From the NCBI GenBank assembly GCA_024760525.1, contig CP060499.1:124001-188000 (forward strand): a stretch of 64,000 bases of DNA. Direction: 5' to 3'. Source of the stretch: Nitrospira sp. GTDB lineage: Bacteria > Nitrospirota > Nitrospiria > Nitrospirales > Nitrospiraceae. Position 1 is the first letter of the stretch. Each line of letters starts with the position of its first letter. A program made the position numbers and the translations under genes. The notes below the pieces were generated by a model. It was not told where the DNA came from, ran no database searches, and saw only the letters and a program-made list of their open reading frames with translations. Below are positions 1-8,579 of the stretch, in pieces.

Positions 1-630
1 CAATGGCTCGCTATGAACGAGGCAATCGCTCATTGCACTGCGGGGATCGGTATTTGGGCATGGGCAAGTAACGATAAGGACAGTGAACCGGATGTCGTGA
101 TGGCCTGTTGCGGTGATGTCCCGACGATGGAAACGCTGGCCGCTGTTTCCTTGCTGCGCCGATATTTACCGGATGTGAAGGTGCGCGTGGTCAACGTGGT
201 GGATCTCATGAAGCTGCAACCTCCGGCCGAGCATCCGAACGGATTGTCCGACCGGGATTTTGACGCGCTCTTTACGACCGACAAGCCGATCATCTTCGCC
301 TTCCATGGCTATCCCTGGCTGATTCACCGGCTCACGTACCGGCGGACCAATCACAAGAACTTGCATGTTCGTGGATATAAGGAGGAGGGCACCACGACGA
401 CACCTTTCGACATGGCGGTGATGAACGATATCGACCGGTTTCATCTGGTCGTCGACGTCATCGACCGGATACCCCTGCGCGGCTCGCGGGCCGACTATAC
501 CAAGCAGGCGATACGAGACAAACGTGTGGAGCACAGACAATACATCCGGGAACATGGTGAAGATATGCCGGAGATCAGTCGATGGAAGTGGAGTGGAAAT
601 AGGAAGTCCGTACGAGGGCCTCGTGCATGA
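1..630 (+). CDS. xfp: Xylulose-5-phosphate/fructose-6-phosphate phosphoketolase, C-terminal part (5' end outside window)
   Basis: The frame is open from base 1, so the gene begins upstream; the ATG at 13 is internal. The visible 209 residues match the C-terminal domain of phosphoketolase: the segment HCTAGIGIWAWASND, the stretch DVVMACCGDVPTMETLAA, the FAFHGYPWLIHRL block, and the VRGYKEEGTTTTPFDM region that shapes the active site at the dimer interface. The enzyme is cytosolic and ThDP-dependent. It cleaves xylulose-5-P (and often fructose-6-P) with phosphate to give acetyl-phosphate. The catalytic ThDP-binding part is outside the window, so substrate range cannot be judged. The gene ends at a TGA at 628-630 and is followed by a 242-base gap containing a palindrome. 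Confidence 0.93.
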   Translation, partial: QWLAMNEAIAHCTAGIGIWAWASNDKDSEPDVVMACCGDVPTMETLAAVSLLRRYLPDVKVRVVNVVDLMKLQPPAEHPNGLSDRDFDALFTTDKPIIFAFHGYPWLIHRLTYRRTNHKNLHVRGYKEEGTTTTPFDMAVMNDIDRFHLVVDVIDRIPLRGSRADYTKQAIRDKRVEHRQYIREHGEDMPEISRWKWSGNRKSVRGPRA

Positions 631-742
631 CGAGGCCGTCATGCGCGTGACTGTCCGTTCGTCGACGCCCGCGGTCATGGTCACAGTTTTGGTTCGTGTT
701 CCCGGGGTATGACGGAATGACCATATACGGCCTGGCTCTACT

Positions 743-765
743 CGATGTGCCATCTTGGCACATCG
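743..765. promoter_or_regulatory. Perfect 10-bp inverted repeat (operator or weak terminator)
   Basis: CGATGTGCCA at 743-752 is exactly complementary to TGGCACATCG at 756-765, with a 3-base loop. It lies between the phosphoketolase gene and the DUF1207 gene. It is followed by CAAAA rather than a T tract, so a rho-independent terminator is not clearly supported. A protein-binding site upstream of the next gene is equally possible. The rest of the 631-871 gap shows no convincing gene. Confidence 0.45.
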
Positions 766-871
766 CAAAATCGAAGCGAACTGCGACGAAACCATGTGAA
801 TTTCCTATCCGAAATGTGCTATTGGAAGCGGCGTCCAGCCTGTACTGCACAATTTCGGATGGGAGGATTTC

Positions 872-1849
872 ATGGGTCGCAGAGTGTCTGCCGAACGATG
901 CATTATTGGGATCATGGTTCTCATCTGCCTGCTCGCAAGTCGGGCCTATGCTGATGATTCGAACGAGAAGAAGCCGAATGACTCGACGCCGAAAGAGGTG
1001 CTGGATTGCCGGTACCAGGAGGCTCCTGAACTCTCGGAAGGGGGAGGCACGAGCGAGATGTTTCCGTCGGATGATCTGTTTCGTCCGCTCTTGGCCGATC
1101 CGAAGCAGCCACAGTTCTTTGCGCTCTGGCAATCCACGCAATCTCGAAATGAACGGACCAATGCGAACATTGGGTCGGTCGGTATTGGGGAGAATTTTGG
1201 GTTTTATACCAGGCGTAAGGGATGTAATGGATGGCAGGTCAGCCTGCTGACCGGGATTTTCTCGCAATTTGATTTAGATACGTCGAATTCCGTACTCATC
1301 AATGTCGACTTCAACGTGGGTGTCCCGCTGACTTGGCGTCATGGCAACTGGTCCGCGCGCCTGCGATTTTATCATCAGAGCAGTCACATCGGAGACGAGT
1401 TTCTGGGGGCTCACCCTGGATTTCAGTCGATCGGCCTCCAGTATGAAGAAGTCGATATGATTGTGTCCTATGATGTCCAGAAATGGTTGCGTCTGTATGG
1501 AGGAGGGGCCGTGATGGTCAATCGACAACCCTCCCAGATCGACCGCAATACCGCGCAATGGGGTTTCGAAGCGCGGACACCGACGCCATTGGGACGATCG
1601 TACCTGTTTGGTCTGCTCTCGAATCCGATCCGCTTTTCGCCCGTCCTGACGGCGGACTTTAAATCCGTCGAGGAGCAGGACTGGTACATCAACACCAACT
1701 TGCTCATGGGCTTCGATATGTCTCGAGCGGGATATTTCAAGCGTCTTCGGATTCTTTTCAATTACTATCACGGATATAATCCGTATGGCCAGTTCTTCTA
1801 TTCGCAGAAGACCGAATCGTTTGGAGCGGGCGCCTATTTTATGTTCTAG
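872..1849 (+). CDS. DUF1207 family exported protein (probable outer-membrane beta-barrel)
   Basis: This is a 325-residue protein with an N-terminal signal peptide of about 28 residues (hydrophobic IIGIMVLICLLA, cleavage near SRAYA-DD). The mature part carries the features of DUF1207: the early segment FPSDDLFRPLLADPKQPQFF, a WRHGNWSARLRFYHQSSHIG motif, and a C-terminus ending in an aromatic residue (GAGAYFMF), typical of outer-membrane barrels. Alternating hydrophobic and polar strands run through the whole protein. The ATG at 872 is preceded by GGGAGG at 861-866 (TTTC spacer), a good ribosome binding site. Function is unknown; outer-membrane location is inferred from the signal peptide and terminal phenylalanine. 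Confidence 0.85.
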   Translation: MGRRVSAERCIIGIMVLICLLASRAYADDSNEKKPNDSTPKEVLDCRYQEAPELSEGGGTSEMFPSDDLFRPLLADPKQPQFFALWQSTQSRNERTNANIGSVGIGENFGFYTRRKGCNGWQVSLLTGIFSQFDLDTSNSVLINVDFNVGVPLTWRHGNWSARLRFYHQSSHIGDEFLGAHPGFQSIGLQYEEVDMIVSYDVQKWLRLYGGGAVMVNRQPSQIDRNTAQWGFEARTPTPLGRSYLFGLLSNPIRFSPVLTADFKSVEEQDWYINTNLLMGFDMSRAGYFKRLRILFNYYHGYNPYGQFFYSQKTESFGAGAYFMF

Positions 1850-1975
1850 AAGGATGCTGAAAAAGTCCTCCAGCTTCGCTCTCACGTCGATCAGAGGCTC
1901 AACGTACGGGCTGGGAAAACGCCTGCTCCCATAGGCGGTGGGTGGGTGAGAACGACGGCCTTTGGGGACATCCTT
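1850..1975. repeat. Intergenic element bounded by an AAGGATG inverted repeat
   Basis: The stretch starts with AAGGATGCTGAAAAAGTCC at 1850 and ends with GGCCTTTGGGGACATCCTT at 1975. The outer ends are inverted copies (AAGGATG at 1850-1856, CATCCTT at 1969-1975), and the flanking bases are partly complementary. It fills the space between the DUF1207 gene and ftsH. The GCTGAAAAAGTCC start resembles a dispersed intergenic repeat that I recall from Nitrospira genomes. That link is from memory and no search was run. Confidence 0.45.
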
Positions 1976-2000
1976 CCGGCTCAGCGAAGGAGCAACGCCG

Positions 2001-3803
2001 ATGAATAAGAAAGTCTCCTTTTCCATCTGGTACGTGCTGCTCGCCGTCATGGCGGTGGTCATCGTGCATGACTTCATTCACGCGCTGAGCAAGGTCGAAG
2101 AACTGCCGTACAGTGAATTCAAGAAGTTGGTGGCAACCGGGAAGGTAGCCGAGGTCTCCGTGACCAGCCAAGTGCTCACCGGAAAGTTGAAGCCCGAGGG
2201 AGATTCGAAAGAGCAGAAGGTCTTTGCAACCGTGCGAGTCGAGGACCCGGACCTGGTCCGCGAACTCAACCAACATGGCGTCACGTTTTCCGGAGTCATT
2301 GAATCCACGTTTTGGCGCGATCTTCTGTCGTGGATCATCCCGGTCGCTCTCTTTGTCGGTATCTGGTTCTTCATTTTTCGTCGATTGGGACAGGCCCAGG
2401 GCGGTTTCATGCAGGTCGGCCAGTCGAAGGCGAAGATCTACATGGAAAAGGACGTCAAGGTGACGTTCGCGGACGTGGCCGGGGTAGACGAGGCCAAGGA
2501 CGAATTGCGCGAGGTGATCGAGTTCCTGAAGACACCGGAGAAATTCACCAAGCTCGGCGGCAAGATCCCCAAGGGAATCCTCCTCGTCGGCCCGCCTGGA
2601 ACCGGCAAGACGCTGCTGGCGAGGGCGGTGGCGGGCGAGTCAGGGGTGCCGTTCTTCAGCATCAGTGGATCCGAGTTCGTCGAGATGTTCGTGGGGGTGG
2701 GTGCGGCCAGAGTCCGTGATCTGTTCGAACAGGCGAAGGGCAAAGCGCCCTGCATTATTTTCATCGACGAGTTGGATGCACTGGGAAAAGCCCGCGGTGT
2801 CGGCCCCATGGCGCACGAGGAGCGCGAACAAACTCTCAATCAGCTGTTGGTCGAGATGGATGGATTCGACCCTCGGGTCGGCGTGATTCTCATGGCCGCC
2901 ACCAACCGTCCTGAAATTCTCGACCCTGCGCTGCTGCGCGCGGGTCGATTCGATCGCCACGTGACGGTGGATCGTCCAGACAAGAAAGGGCGTCTGGACG
3001 TGCTTCGAGTGCACGCCAAGAAGGTGGCATTGAGCCAGGAAGCTGATCTCGAACAAATCGCCGCGATGACACCGGGATTCTCCGGGGCCGATCTCGCGAA
3101 CGTCATCAACGAGGCGGCGTTACTCGCGGTCCGCCGAGGCAAAGATCAGGTGAGCTTCGCTGAGTTGCAGGAGGCCGTGGAGCGGGTCATCGCCGGATTA
3201 GAAAAGAAGAATCGCGTCCTGAACAAGATGGAAAAGGAGCGGGTCGCCTTTCACGAGACCGGCCACGCGCTCGTCGCCCTGTCCATACCAGGGTCCGATC
3301 AGGTCCAGAAGATCTCCATCATCCCACGCGGCGTGGCGGCACTCGGTTATACGCTGCAGCTTCCGACGGAAGACCGGTTTCTGATGACGAAATCGGAATT
3401 GGAGAATAAAGTCGCAGTATTGCTTGGTGGGCGGATTGCCGAAGAGACTATCTTCGGTGAGGCTTCGACGGGGGCGCAGAACGATCTCGTCAAGGCCACA
3501 GACATCGCGAAAAGTATGGTGAAGGCCTACGGAATGAGCGAAAAGCTCGGCACCATCACGTTGGAACGGGAACGACAGCCTCAGTTCCTCCAACTTCCGG
3601 TCGCGTCCGAAAAAGGCGATTACTCCGAAGAGACCGCCCGTGAAATCGATTGCGAAGTGCGGCGGATCATCGAGGCGCAATATGGACGGGTGAAGCGATT
3701 GCTGGAAGACAAGAAGGCCGCTCTGGAACGAGGGGCGAAGCTCTTGTTGGAACGAGAGGTCATTACCGGTGCTGAGCTGAAGGCGGTCATGGAAACTATG
3801 TGA
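2001..3803 (+). CDS. ftsH: ATP-dependent zinc metalloprotease FtsH
   Basis: This is a 600-residue membrane-anchored AAA+ protease that degrades misfolded or regulatory membrane and cytosolic proteins. It has a first membrane helix at about residues 5-25, a periplasmic segment, and a second helix at about 108-127 (WIIPVALFVGIWFFIF). The AAA domain has Walker A GPPGTGKT at residues 197-204, Walker B IIFIDELDALG, and the second region of homology ATNRPEILDPALLRAGRFDR. The zinc-protease motif is HETGH at residue 418. An upstream in-frame ATG at 1962 exists, but the ATG at 2001 has GAAGGAGC just upstream and gives the standard FtsH N-terminus. Odd points: Walker B reads DELDALG, and the active-site motif has T where A is usual. 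All catalytic residues are present. Confidence 0.96.
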   Translation: MNKKVSFSIWYVLLAVMAVVIVHDFIHALSKVEELPYSEFKKLVATGKVAEVSVTSQVLTGKLKPEGDSKEQKVFATVRVEDPDLVRELNQHGVTFSGVIESTFWRDLLSWIIPVALFVGIWFFIFRRLGQAQGGFMQVGQSKAKIYMEKDVKVTFADVAGVDEAKDELREVIEFLKTPEKFTKLGGKIPKGILLVGPPGTGKTLLARAVAGESGVPFFSISGSEFVEMFVGVGAARVRDLFEQAKGKAPCIIFIDELDALGKARGVGPMAHEEREQTLNQLLVEMDGFDPRVGVILMAATNRPEILDPALLRAGRFDRHVTVDRPDKKGRLDVLRVHAKKVALSQEADLEQIAAMTPGFSGADLANVINEAALLAVRRGKDQVSFAELQEAVERVIAGLEKKNRVLNKMEKERVAFHETGHALVALSIPGSDQVQKISIIPRGVAALGYTLQLPTEDRFLMTKSELENKVAVLLGGRIAEETIFGEASTGAQNDLVKATDIAKSMVKAYGMSEKLGTITLERERQPQFLQLPVASEKGDYSEETAREIDCEVRRIIEAQYGRVKRLLEDKKAALERGAKLLLEREVITGAELKAVMETM

Positions 3804-3892
3804 GCGGTGTATGGAGAGACCCCTCGTGGTGCTGCGCGAAACCCTGATGCGTGTGCGGCTCAATCGTGTGAAGAGTCGGGGTCACCCACGGA

Positions 3893-5014
3893 GTGAAGCT
3901 GGTGGAACAACAGGCAACGATCTCTGTCGAGGATAATGTGATCCATTGCCGGGGGGCTTGGACCCTGCCGAACTTGGCCCATCTGGAGCGGGGAGGTCGG
4001 GCGCTCCGATGGCCGGAGACCTCGACCGTCCTGTGCGACGCCGGTGAAGTGACCGCCATGGATACGGGTGGCGCCCTCGTGCTGCAGCGCTGCATCGAAG
4101 GTGTGCGGCACAAGGGGCAACAGGCCTCACTTCAGGGGCTGAAACCGGAATTTGCCGAACTGCTTAGAAAAATCGAAATGCAGCGACCCCGATCCGAGCG
4201 CGGAGCCGATGTCCGCGGGACGGGGTGGGCTGAGGGCGTCTCGGGCGCCATACAGGCCCGGCAAGCATCCGCGATTCGCGCGCTCGCTTTTGTTGGGGAA
4301 AGTACCATCGCGTTCGGCCGGTCACTGATGCGGCCGAGTTCCATTCGATGGCGGGCGCTCTTGCGGTTCGTCGAACTGGACGGCGTCAGGGCCTTGCCGA
4401 TCACGGGCCTGCTGACGTTTCTCGTCGGAGTGGTGATTGCCTATCAAGGCGCCGAACAATTGCGGAAGTTCGGCACGAATATTTTTATCGTCGACTTGGT
4501 GGGCATCTCGCTGTTGCGTGAAATCGCGCCGTTGATCGTGGCGATCCTGATCGCCGGCCGGTCGGGATCGGCCTATACAGCGGAGATCGGCACCATGAAG
4601 GTGACGGAAGAGCTGGATGCCGTACGGACATTAGGGATCTCACCCATGAATCTCCTAGTGCTGCCTCGGTCGCTTGCCTTGATCATCGCCCTGCCCCTAT
4701 TGACAGTGTACGCGGATGTGGTGGGCGTATTCGGCGGCATGCTCATTGCTCTGGGGGAACTCAACGTGAGTTTCGCGGAGTTTATCGCGCGGTTCGAAGA
4801 AGCCGTCCCTGTTCAACATTTTCTCATCGGGTTGGGGAAAGCCCCGTTCTTCGCGGCGATCATCGCGTTGGTGGGCTGCTATCAAGGGTTTCAGATTCGT
4901 GGTGGTGTGGACGACGTCGGTCGACACACCACCATCAGTGTCGTACAGGGGATTTTTTTCGTGATCGTGTTCGATGCGATCTGCAGCATTCTTCTCAATT
5001 GGTGGGACCTTTGA
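3893..5014 (+). CDS. mlaE: MlaE-family ABC permease with N-terminal STAS domain
   Basis: This is the permease of an MCE/Mla-type phospholipid transporter. Residues 1 to about 100 form a STAS-like domain (VLCDAGEVTAMDTGGALVL is the anti-sigma-antagonist-like core), as if MlaB were fused to MlaE. The rest is the permease domain with its conserved ITGLLTFLVGVVIAYQGAEQ helix, the coupling segment TAEIGTMKVTEELDAVRTLG that contacts the ATPase, and about five membrane helices ending in ICSILLNWWDL. The GTG at 3893 is given. A second GTG at 3902 lies 9 bases after GGAG and may be the real start. The ATPase gene follows after 34 bases, so the two form one operon. Confidence 0.9.
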   Translation: MKLVEQQATISVEDNVIHCRGAWTLPNLAHLERGGRALRWPETSTVLCDAGEVTAMDTGGALVLQRCIEGVRHKGQQASLQGLKPEFAELLRKIEMQRPRSERGADVRGTGWAEGVSGAIQARQASAIRALAFVGESTIAFGRSLMRPSSIRWRALLRFVELDGVRALPITGLLTFLVGVVIAYQGAEQLRKFGTNIFIVDLVGISLLREIAPLIVAILIAGRSGSAYTAEIGTMKVTEELDAVRTLGISPMNLLVLPRSLALIIALPLLTVYADVVGVFGGMLIALGELNVSFAEFIARFEEAVPVQHFLIGLGKAPFFAAIIALVGCYQGFQIRGGVDDVGRHTTISVVQGIFFVIVFDAICSILLNWWDL

Positions 5015-5048
5015 CGGGAGCGCAAGGGCGTGTGAGAGGTAGTTACCG

Positions 5049-5858
5049 ATGCCGTCGGCCATACATGCGGAGACACCGGTCATCGAAGTGATCCACGTCG
5101 CGACGAAGTTTGGACAGGCTGTCGTGCATGAGGACGTCAGCCTATCGATTCGCCGAGGAGAAATCTTTGCGATTGCCGGAGGAAATGGGAGCGGCAAGAC
5201 CACATTGTTACGGGAGATCATCGGCCTGATCACTCCCTCAGCGGGAACGATACGGTTGTTCGGATTGGACAGCCGGCGATTGGAAACAGGCAACGGCCAT
5301 CCGGTCCACCGCCGATTCGGTGTGATGTTTCAGCATGGCGCGCTGTTCAGCTCATTCACGCTGGCGGAGAATGTCGCGGTCCCGCTGCGGGAACATACGA
5401 CACTGAGTGCGGGGCTGATCCGCGATATGGTCGCCGCCAAAATCGCCATGGTGGGATTGCCGCCGGACAGTGCCGTGAAATACCCCAACGAGCTCAGTGG
5501 TGGCATGCGGAGGCGGGCTGCACTCGCCCGGGCGATCATCATGGACCCGGAGTTGTTGTTCCTCGACGAGCCGACGGCAGGACTCGATCCGATCATCGCG
5601 GCTGGATTCGACGATCTCGTGCTCTCGCTGAAAAGTCTCTTGGGATTGACGGTGGTCATGGTCACGCACGATCTGGATTCGCTGTGGCGCATCGCCAATC
5701 GTGTGGCTGTCCTGGGCCGTGGGAAGGTGTTGGGCGTTGGAAGCATGCCGGAGTTGTCCCGATCGGACGATCCCGTCGTCCGCGAATACTTCCACGGACC
5801 ACGCGGGAGGGCGGCGAGCGAACAGGCGGCGTGGAATCACCGGGAACGTCAGTCGTGA
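5049..5858 (+). CDS. mlaF: MlaF-family ABC transporter ATP-binding protein
   Basis: This 269-residue ABC ATPase energises the MlaE-type permease encoded just upstream. It has Walker A GGNGSGKTT, the Q-loop in VMFQHGALFSSFTLAEN, the signature motif ELSGGMRRRAALARA, Walker B LLFLDEPTAGLDP, and the switch histidine in VMVTHDLDS. GALFSSFTLAENVAVPL after the Q-loop is typical of the Mla/Ttg2A subfamily. The short C-terminal tail after the ABC fold is variable. The ATG at 5049 follows AGAGGTAGTTACCG. A repeat element begins inside its stop codon. Confidence 0.93.
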   Translation: MPSAIHAETPVIEVIHVATKFGQAVVHEDVSLSIRRGEIFAIAGGNGSGKTTLLREIIGLITPSAGTIRLFGLDSRRLETGNGHPVHRRFGVMFQHGALFSSFTLAENVAVPLREHTTLSAGLIRDMVAAKIAMVGLPPDSAVKYPNELSGGMRRRAALARAIIMDPELLFLDEPTAGLDPIIAAGFDDLVLSLKSLLGLTVVMVTHDLDSLWRIANRVAVLGRGKVLGVGSMPELSRSDDPVVREYFHGPRGRAASEQAAWNHRERQS

Positions 5859-5958
5859 AACGTGACGCGTATTTCCTGAGTCAAGTCAATGAAGAGTTGC
5901 GAGTTCCGTGTTCGAGTTCTATAACGTGAAACGTGAAACTCGAACGAGCGACTCAGGA
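5854..5958. repeat. Nested inverted-repeat element containing CGTGAAACGTGA direct repeats
   Basis: This lies between the MlaF and MlaD genes. Outer arms TCCTGAGTC (5874-5882) and GACTCAGGA (5950-5958) are perfect complements. Inner arms TTCGAGTT (5911-5918) and AACTCGAA (5937-5944) are also perfect. CGTGAAACGTGA occurs at 5854-5865, overlapping the mlaF stop, and again at 5925-5936 in the loop. A related element lies after mlaD (6971-7051). The RNA could fold into a long hairpin inside the operon, which suggests differential expression of mlaEF and mlaD or a mobile miniature repeat. Confidence 0.6.
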
Positions 5959-6003
5959 TCGAGATACAAGAGACGAGTGACGAAGTACGAAGAAGGCATC
6001 TAG

Positions 6004-6966
6004 ATGGAACCAAAGGTCAACTATATTCTGGTCGGCTCGTTCGTCGCATTTCTCGGAGCGGCTGTCTTAGGCGGCATTTTGTGGCTGGGAAAGACGGATT
6101 ACCGAGGCTCTTACGACCGGTACTTGGCCTATATGCGGGAGTCGGTCGCAGGACTGAGCGTGAATTCTACCGTCAAGTATCGGGGCGTCGATGTGGGCCG
6201 GGTCAAGGCCATTGCCTTAAGCCCGGACAATCCGGAGGAAGTTTTGTTGACGATGGAAATCGTGCGTGGAACGCCGATCAAGACCGACACGATCGCCGTA
6301 CTGGAGACCCAGGGGCTCACTGGTCTTGCAACGGTCAATTTGACCGGAGGAAGCCGAGATGCTCCTTCGTTGCAAGCGCAGGAGGGACAAGCCTATCCGG
6401 TCATCAAGACCGGTCCATCCCTGTTCTTCCGCTTGGATGAAGCCGTCTCCCGTTTACTGTCTGAAGAAGGTCTGGCCCAACTCTTGGTCGATCTTGATAC
6501 GGCGGCGAAAGGGGCGGCGAAGGTCTTGGATGAAGAAAATCGCGTGCTCCTCAAGAAGACGATCAAGGATCTCGCCGATGTCGCGCAAGCCGTCGCGGCC
6601 CATAAGGCGCAGATCGAGCAAAGTCTGGACGGTGCCGCCAGAAGCGCCGACAACCTTGTCAAGTTGACGGCATCGCTCAACGCCCAGGTTCCGACCTTAC
6701 TCGCGGGGATCAACAAGAGCGTCGTCGCGCTGGGCACCGCGACGGACGAACTGGCTCGGACCAGCAAGACCGTGGGAGCGGTGGTCAATGAAGCCAGACC
6801 CGAGCTGCAACAGTTCACGCGGCGGACCCTCCCGGAAGCCGGCCTCTTGGTCACGGAACTGAGACAGCTGACGAGTACGTTGACTCGGGTGGCGAGAGAT
6901 TTTGAACGCGAGCCGAGCTCTCTGGTGTTTGGACGAAAGACACCGCCACGCGGTCCGGGAGAGTAA
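6004..6966 (+). CDS. mlaD: MlaD-family MCE-domain protein
   Basis: This is a 320-residue periplasmic lipid-binding component anchored by one N-terminal helix (residues 8-28, LVGSFVAFLGAAVLGGILWL). The MCE domain spans about residues 38-115, with VKYRGVDVGRVKAIAL and the hydrophobic pore-loop segment TQGLTGLATVNLTGG. After it comes a long alpha-helical region with heptad-like patterning (residues about 140-300), longer than in E. coli MlaD and probably forming a tunnel or coiled coil. It is preceded by mlaE and mlaF and followed by an auxiliary lipoprotein gene, with repeat elements on both sides. The ATG at 6004 has GAAGAAGGCATCTAG upstream. Confidence 0.92.
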   Translation: MEPKVNYILVGSFVAFLGAAVLGGILWLGKTDYRGSYDRYLAYMRESVAGLSVNSTVKYRGVDVGRVKAIALSPDNPEEVLLTMEIVRGTPIKTDTIAVLETQGLTGLATVNLTGGSRDAPSLQAQEGQAYPVIKTGPSLFFRLDEAVSRLLSEEGLAQLLVDLDTAAKGAAKVLDEENRVLLKKTIKDLADVAQAVAAHKAQIEQSLDGAARSADNLVKLTASLNAQVPTLLAGINKSVVALGTATDELARTSKTVGAVVNEARPELQQFTRRTLPEAGLLVTELRQLTSTLTRVARDFEREPSSLVFGRKTPPRGPGE

Positions 6967-6970
6967 TATC

Positions 6971-7051
6971 CGTGAAACGTATCTCGTGAAGCGCAGGATG
7001 CGACGGGAGCATATTTCATCTTTGTTTTCGCGATACGAGATACGCTTCACG
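6971..7051. repeat. Inverted repeat with 17-bp arms of the CGTGAAACGT family
   Basis: Left arm CGTGAAACGTATCTCGT (6971-6987) pairs with ACGAGATACGCTTCACG (7035-7051) with one mismatch in 17. The 47-base loop is AT-richer. It sits between mlaD and the lipoprotein gene. The left arm shares CGTGAAACGT with the element at 5854-5958, so these look like members of one dispersed family. It could act as an RNA hairpin that attenuates or stabilises the transcript. Confidence 0.6.
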
Positions 7052-7071
7052 AATGACGGGAAAGGCTGTAG

Positions 7072-7707
7072 ATGAAGTTTCAGCTGGTACAGCCGGCGGC
7101 TTGCGCCTTGTTGCTCGCGACGGCAGCCGGCTGTCTATCGCTCGGCAAGGATTCCCAGGACATTCGTACGTATCAGTTGAGCCTTGATGGCTGGCACAGC
7201 GCGGGCCGGCCTGACGGGAGCAACGGCCCGGTGTTGCTCGTGAATCCGCCCCAACCGGAGCCCGGATTTGAAACGCAACGCATGGTGTACGTCAAACGCC
7301 CGTACGAACTGGACTTCTATGCCGTGAATCAATGGGCCGATACACCGGTGCGCATGCTCACGCCGTTGATGGTTGAAGTGCTGAGCCGGAGTGGGGTGTG
7401 GCATTCCGTGATTCCGCTGCCCAATTCGATCCGCGGAGACTATCGCCTGGATACCTATGGATTCTCTCTGCAACAGGAGTTTTTCCAGCAACCAAGCCGA
7501 GTCAGGGTGTCGATCCGCACACAATTGATCGATCTCAAAGAATCCGAAATCGTGAGCACACGGGCTTTTGAAGCGGTGGAGAATGCTCCGAGCGAGAACG
7601 CCTATGGAGGCGTGCTGGCTGCCAACCGAGCGGTCGCCGCCTTACTCGATCAGGTCGGCACATGGCTTGGACAATGCGTGCAGCACTCGACGGAATGTGG
7701 TCGTTAG
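7072..7707 (+). CDS. ABC-type transport auxiliary lipoprotein (PqiC/YmbA-like)
   Basis: This 211-residue lipoprotein has a signal peptide and lipobox ATAAGC with the acylated cysteine at residue 21. The mature part has the features of the ABC-transport auxiliary component family found with MCE operons: YQLSLDGWHS near the start, FETQRMVYVKRPYELDFYAVNQWADTP in the middle, and repeated strand-helix elements ending in the NRAVAALLDQVGTWL helix. It completes the mlaE-F-D operon and probably links the inner-membrane complex to the outer membrane. The operon lacks mlaC and mlaA, which lie separately at 35.9 and 41.7 kb. Confidence 0.85.
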   Translation: MKFQLVQPAACALLLATAAGCLSLGKDSQDIRTYQLSLDGWHSAGRPDGSNGPVLLVNPPQPEPGFETQRMVYVKRPYELDFYAVNQWADTPVRMLTPLMVEVLSRSGVWHSVIPLPNSIRGDYRLDTYGFSLQQEFFQQPSRVRVSIRTQLIDLKESEIVSTRAFEAVENAPSENAYGGVLAANRAVAALLDQVGTWLGQCVQHSTECGR

Positions 7708-7769
7708 TGAGAGCGTTTGCGAGGTCTCGAATCCTTCACCCAGCGGCTAGGGGGGTCTTTCCTATTGCT

Positions 7770-8522
7770 CTAGGTCCACTGCTGTATCCTGTCTAATTCT
7801 TGGGCGGCCACGGCCGCATGCCATCCAGTTCCGCCAGAAAGAAAGCGAACCCTCACTTCATGTTGACCCGGAGAGCCCAATCGGACTCCAACTTCCGCGT
7901 CGGCCTCATCCGTTCCGAGGACAATCTCGCACTCGGTCAGTCCTTGGAGCCCGATGCCTTGAGCCTTGAGCGCCGCTTCTTTCGCAACCCAGTAGCGAAA
8001 GAACCTAGGCGCACGCTGTTCCTGGGGCAACCGCATGATCGCCGTATGTTCAGTGTCTGCAAAATAACGCCGGGATAGTTTCTCCACCTCGACATCCAAC
8101 CGAATGAATTCGAGATCGACTCCGACCTCTTGCGCGTTTGAAACCGCAATAAGCGCACGGCCATGGGCATGGGACATATTGAACGTGATCACGGACCGAT
8201 CTCCCAATTGCAATATCACAAAGGGCTTGCCTGCCGCGCTCCGATCCAGCGTCACGACATCCGGGGAGACCCCAAGGTACCAGCTCAACACCGCTCTCAG
8301 GCCACCATGAGCCAGCACGTAGTGCTGCCGGTCCTCCTCTCGAACCAGGCGAGCGGCTCGACCTCGCTCGACATCGTCCAACCATTGTGCGCATCTCGCG
8401 AGGCACTCTGACGACCCGTTGAGCTCAATACCCCACAGATGCACAGCCTTCGGCGCAAGCCGGATGTGTTCCTGGCGTCTTGTCGCGGCTAGGCGCTCGA
8501 TTGACTGAAATGAAATCAGCAC
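7770..8522 (-). CDS. Sfp-type 4'-phosphopantetheinyl transferase
   Basis: This 250-residue enzyme transfers 4'-phosphopantetheine from CoA to the serine of carrier-protein domains. Diagnostic motifs are FNMSHAHGRALIAV, the magnesium-binding GVDLEFIR (canonical GVDIE), and YWVAKEAALKAQGIGL (canonical W-x-x-KEA). It starts 57 bases after the NRPS stop on the same strand. It is therefore the obvious activating enzyme for the three carrier domains of that megasynthase and is probably cotranscribed with it. It converges with the plus-strand lipoprotein gene; no clear terminator is visible in the 62 bases between them. Confidence 0.93.
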   Translation of the reverse strand: MLISFQSIERLAATRRQEHIRLAPKAVHLWGIELNGSSECLARCAQWLDDVERGRAARLVREEDRQHYVLAHGGLRAVLSWYLGVSPDVVTLDRSAAGKPFVILQLGDRSVITFNMSHAHGRALIAVSNAQEVGVDLEFIRLDVEVEKLSRRYFADTEHTAIMRLPQEQRAPRFFRYWVAKEAALKAQGIGLQGLTECEIVLGTDEADAEVGVRLGSPGQHEVRVRFLSGGTGWHAAVAAQELDRIQQWT

Positions 8523-8579
8523 ATTGTCATCCTGACTTGGGATATTACTGCGGTGGTCGGTAAATCGAAGTGGTGCAAG

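Noticed and set aside
575..1267. 230-codon minus-strand frame across the 630-872 gap
   Set aside because: It overlaps the phosphoketolase end and the DUF1207 gene and shows no protein features; the plus-strand genes have clear signal and family motifs.
7700..7770. tRNA-like TCGAATCC near 7730
   Set aside because: No acceptor, D or anticodon stems can be formed around it; it lies in the tail between two converging genes.
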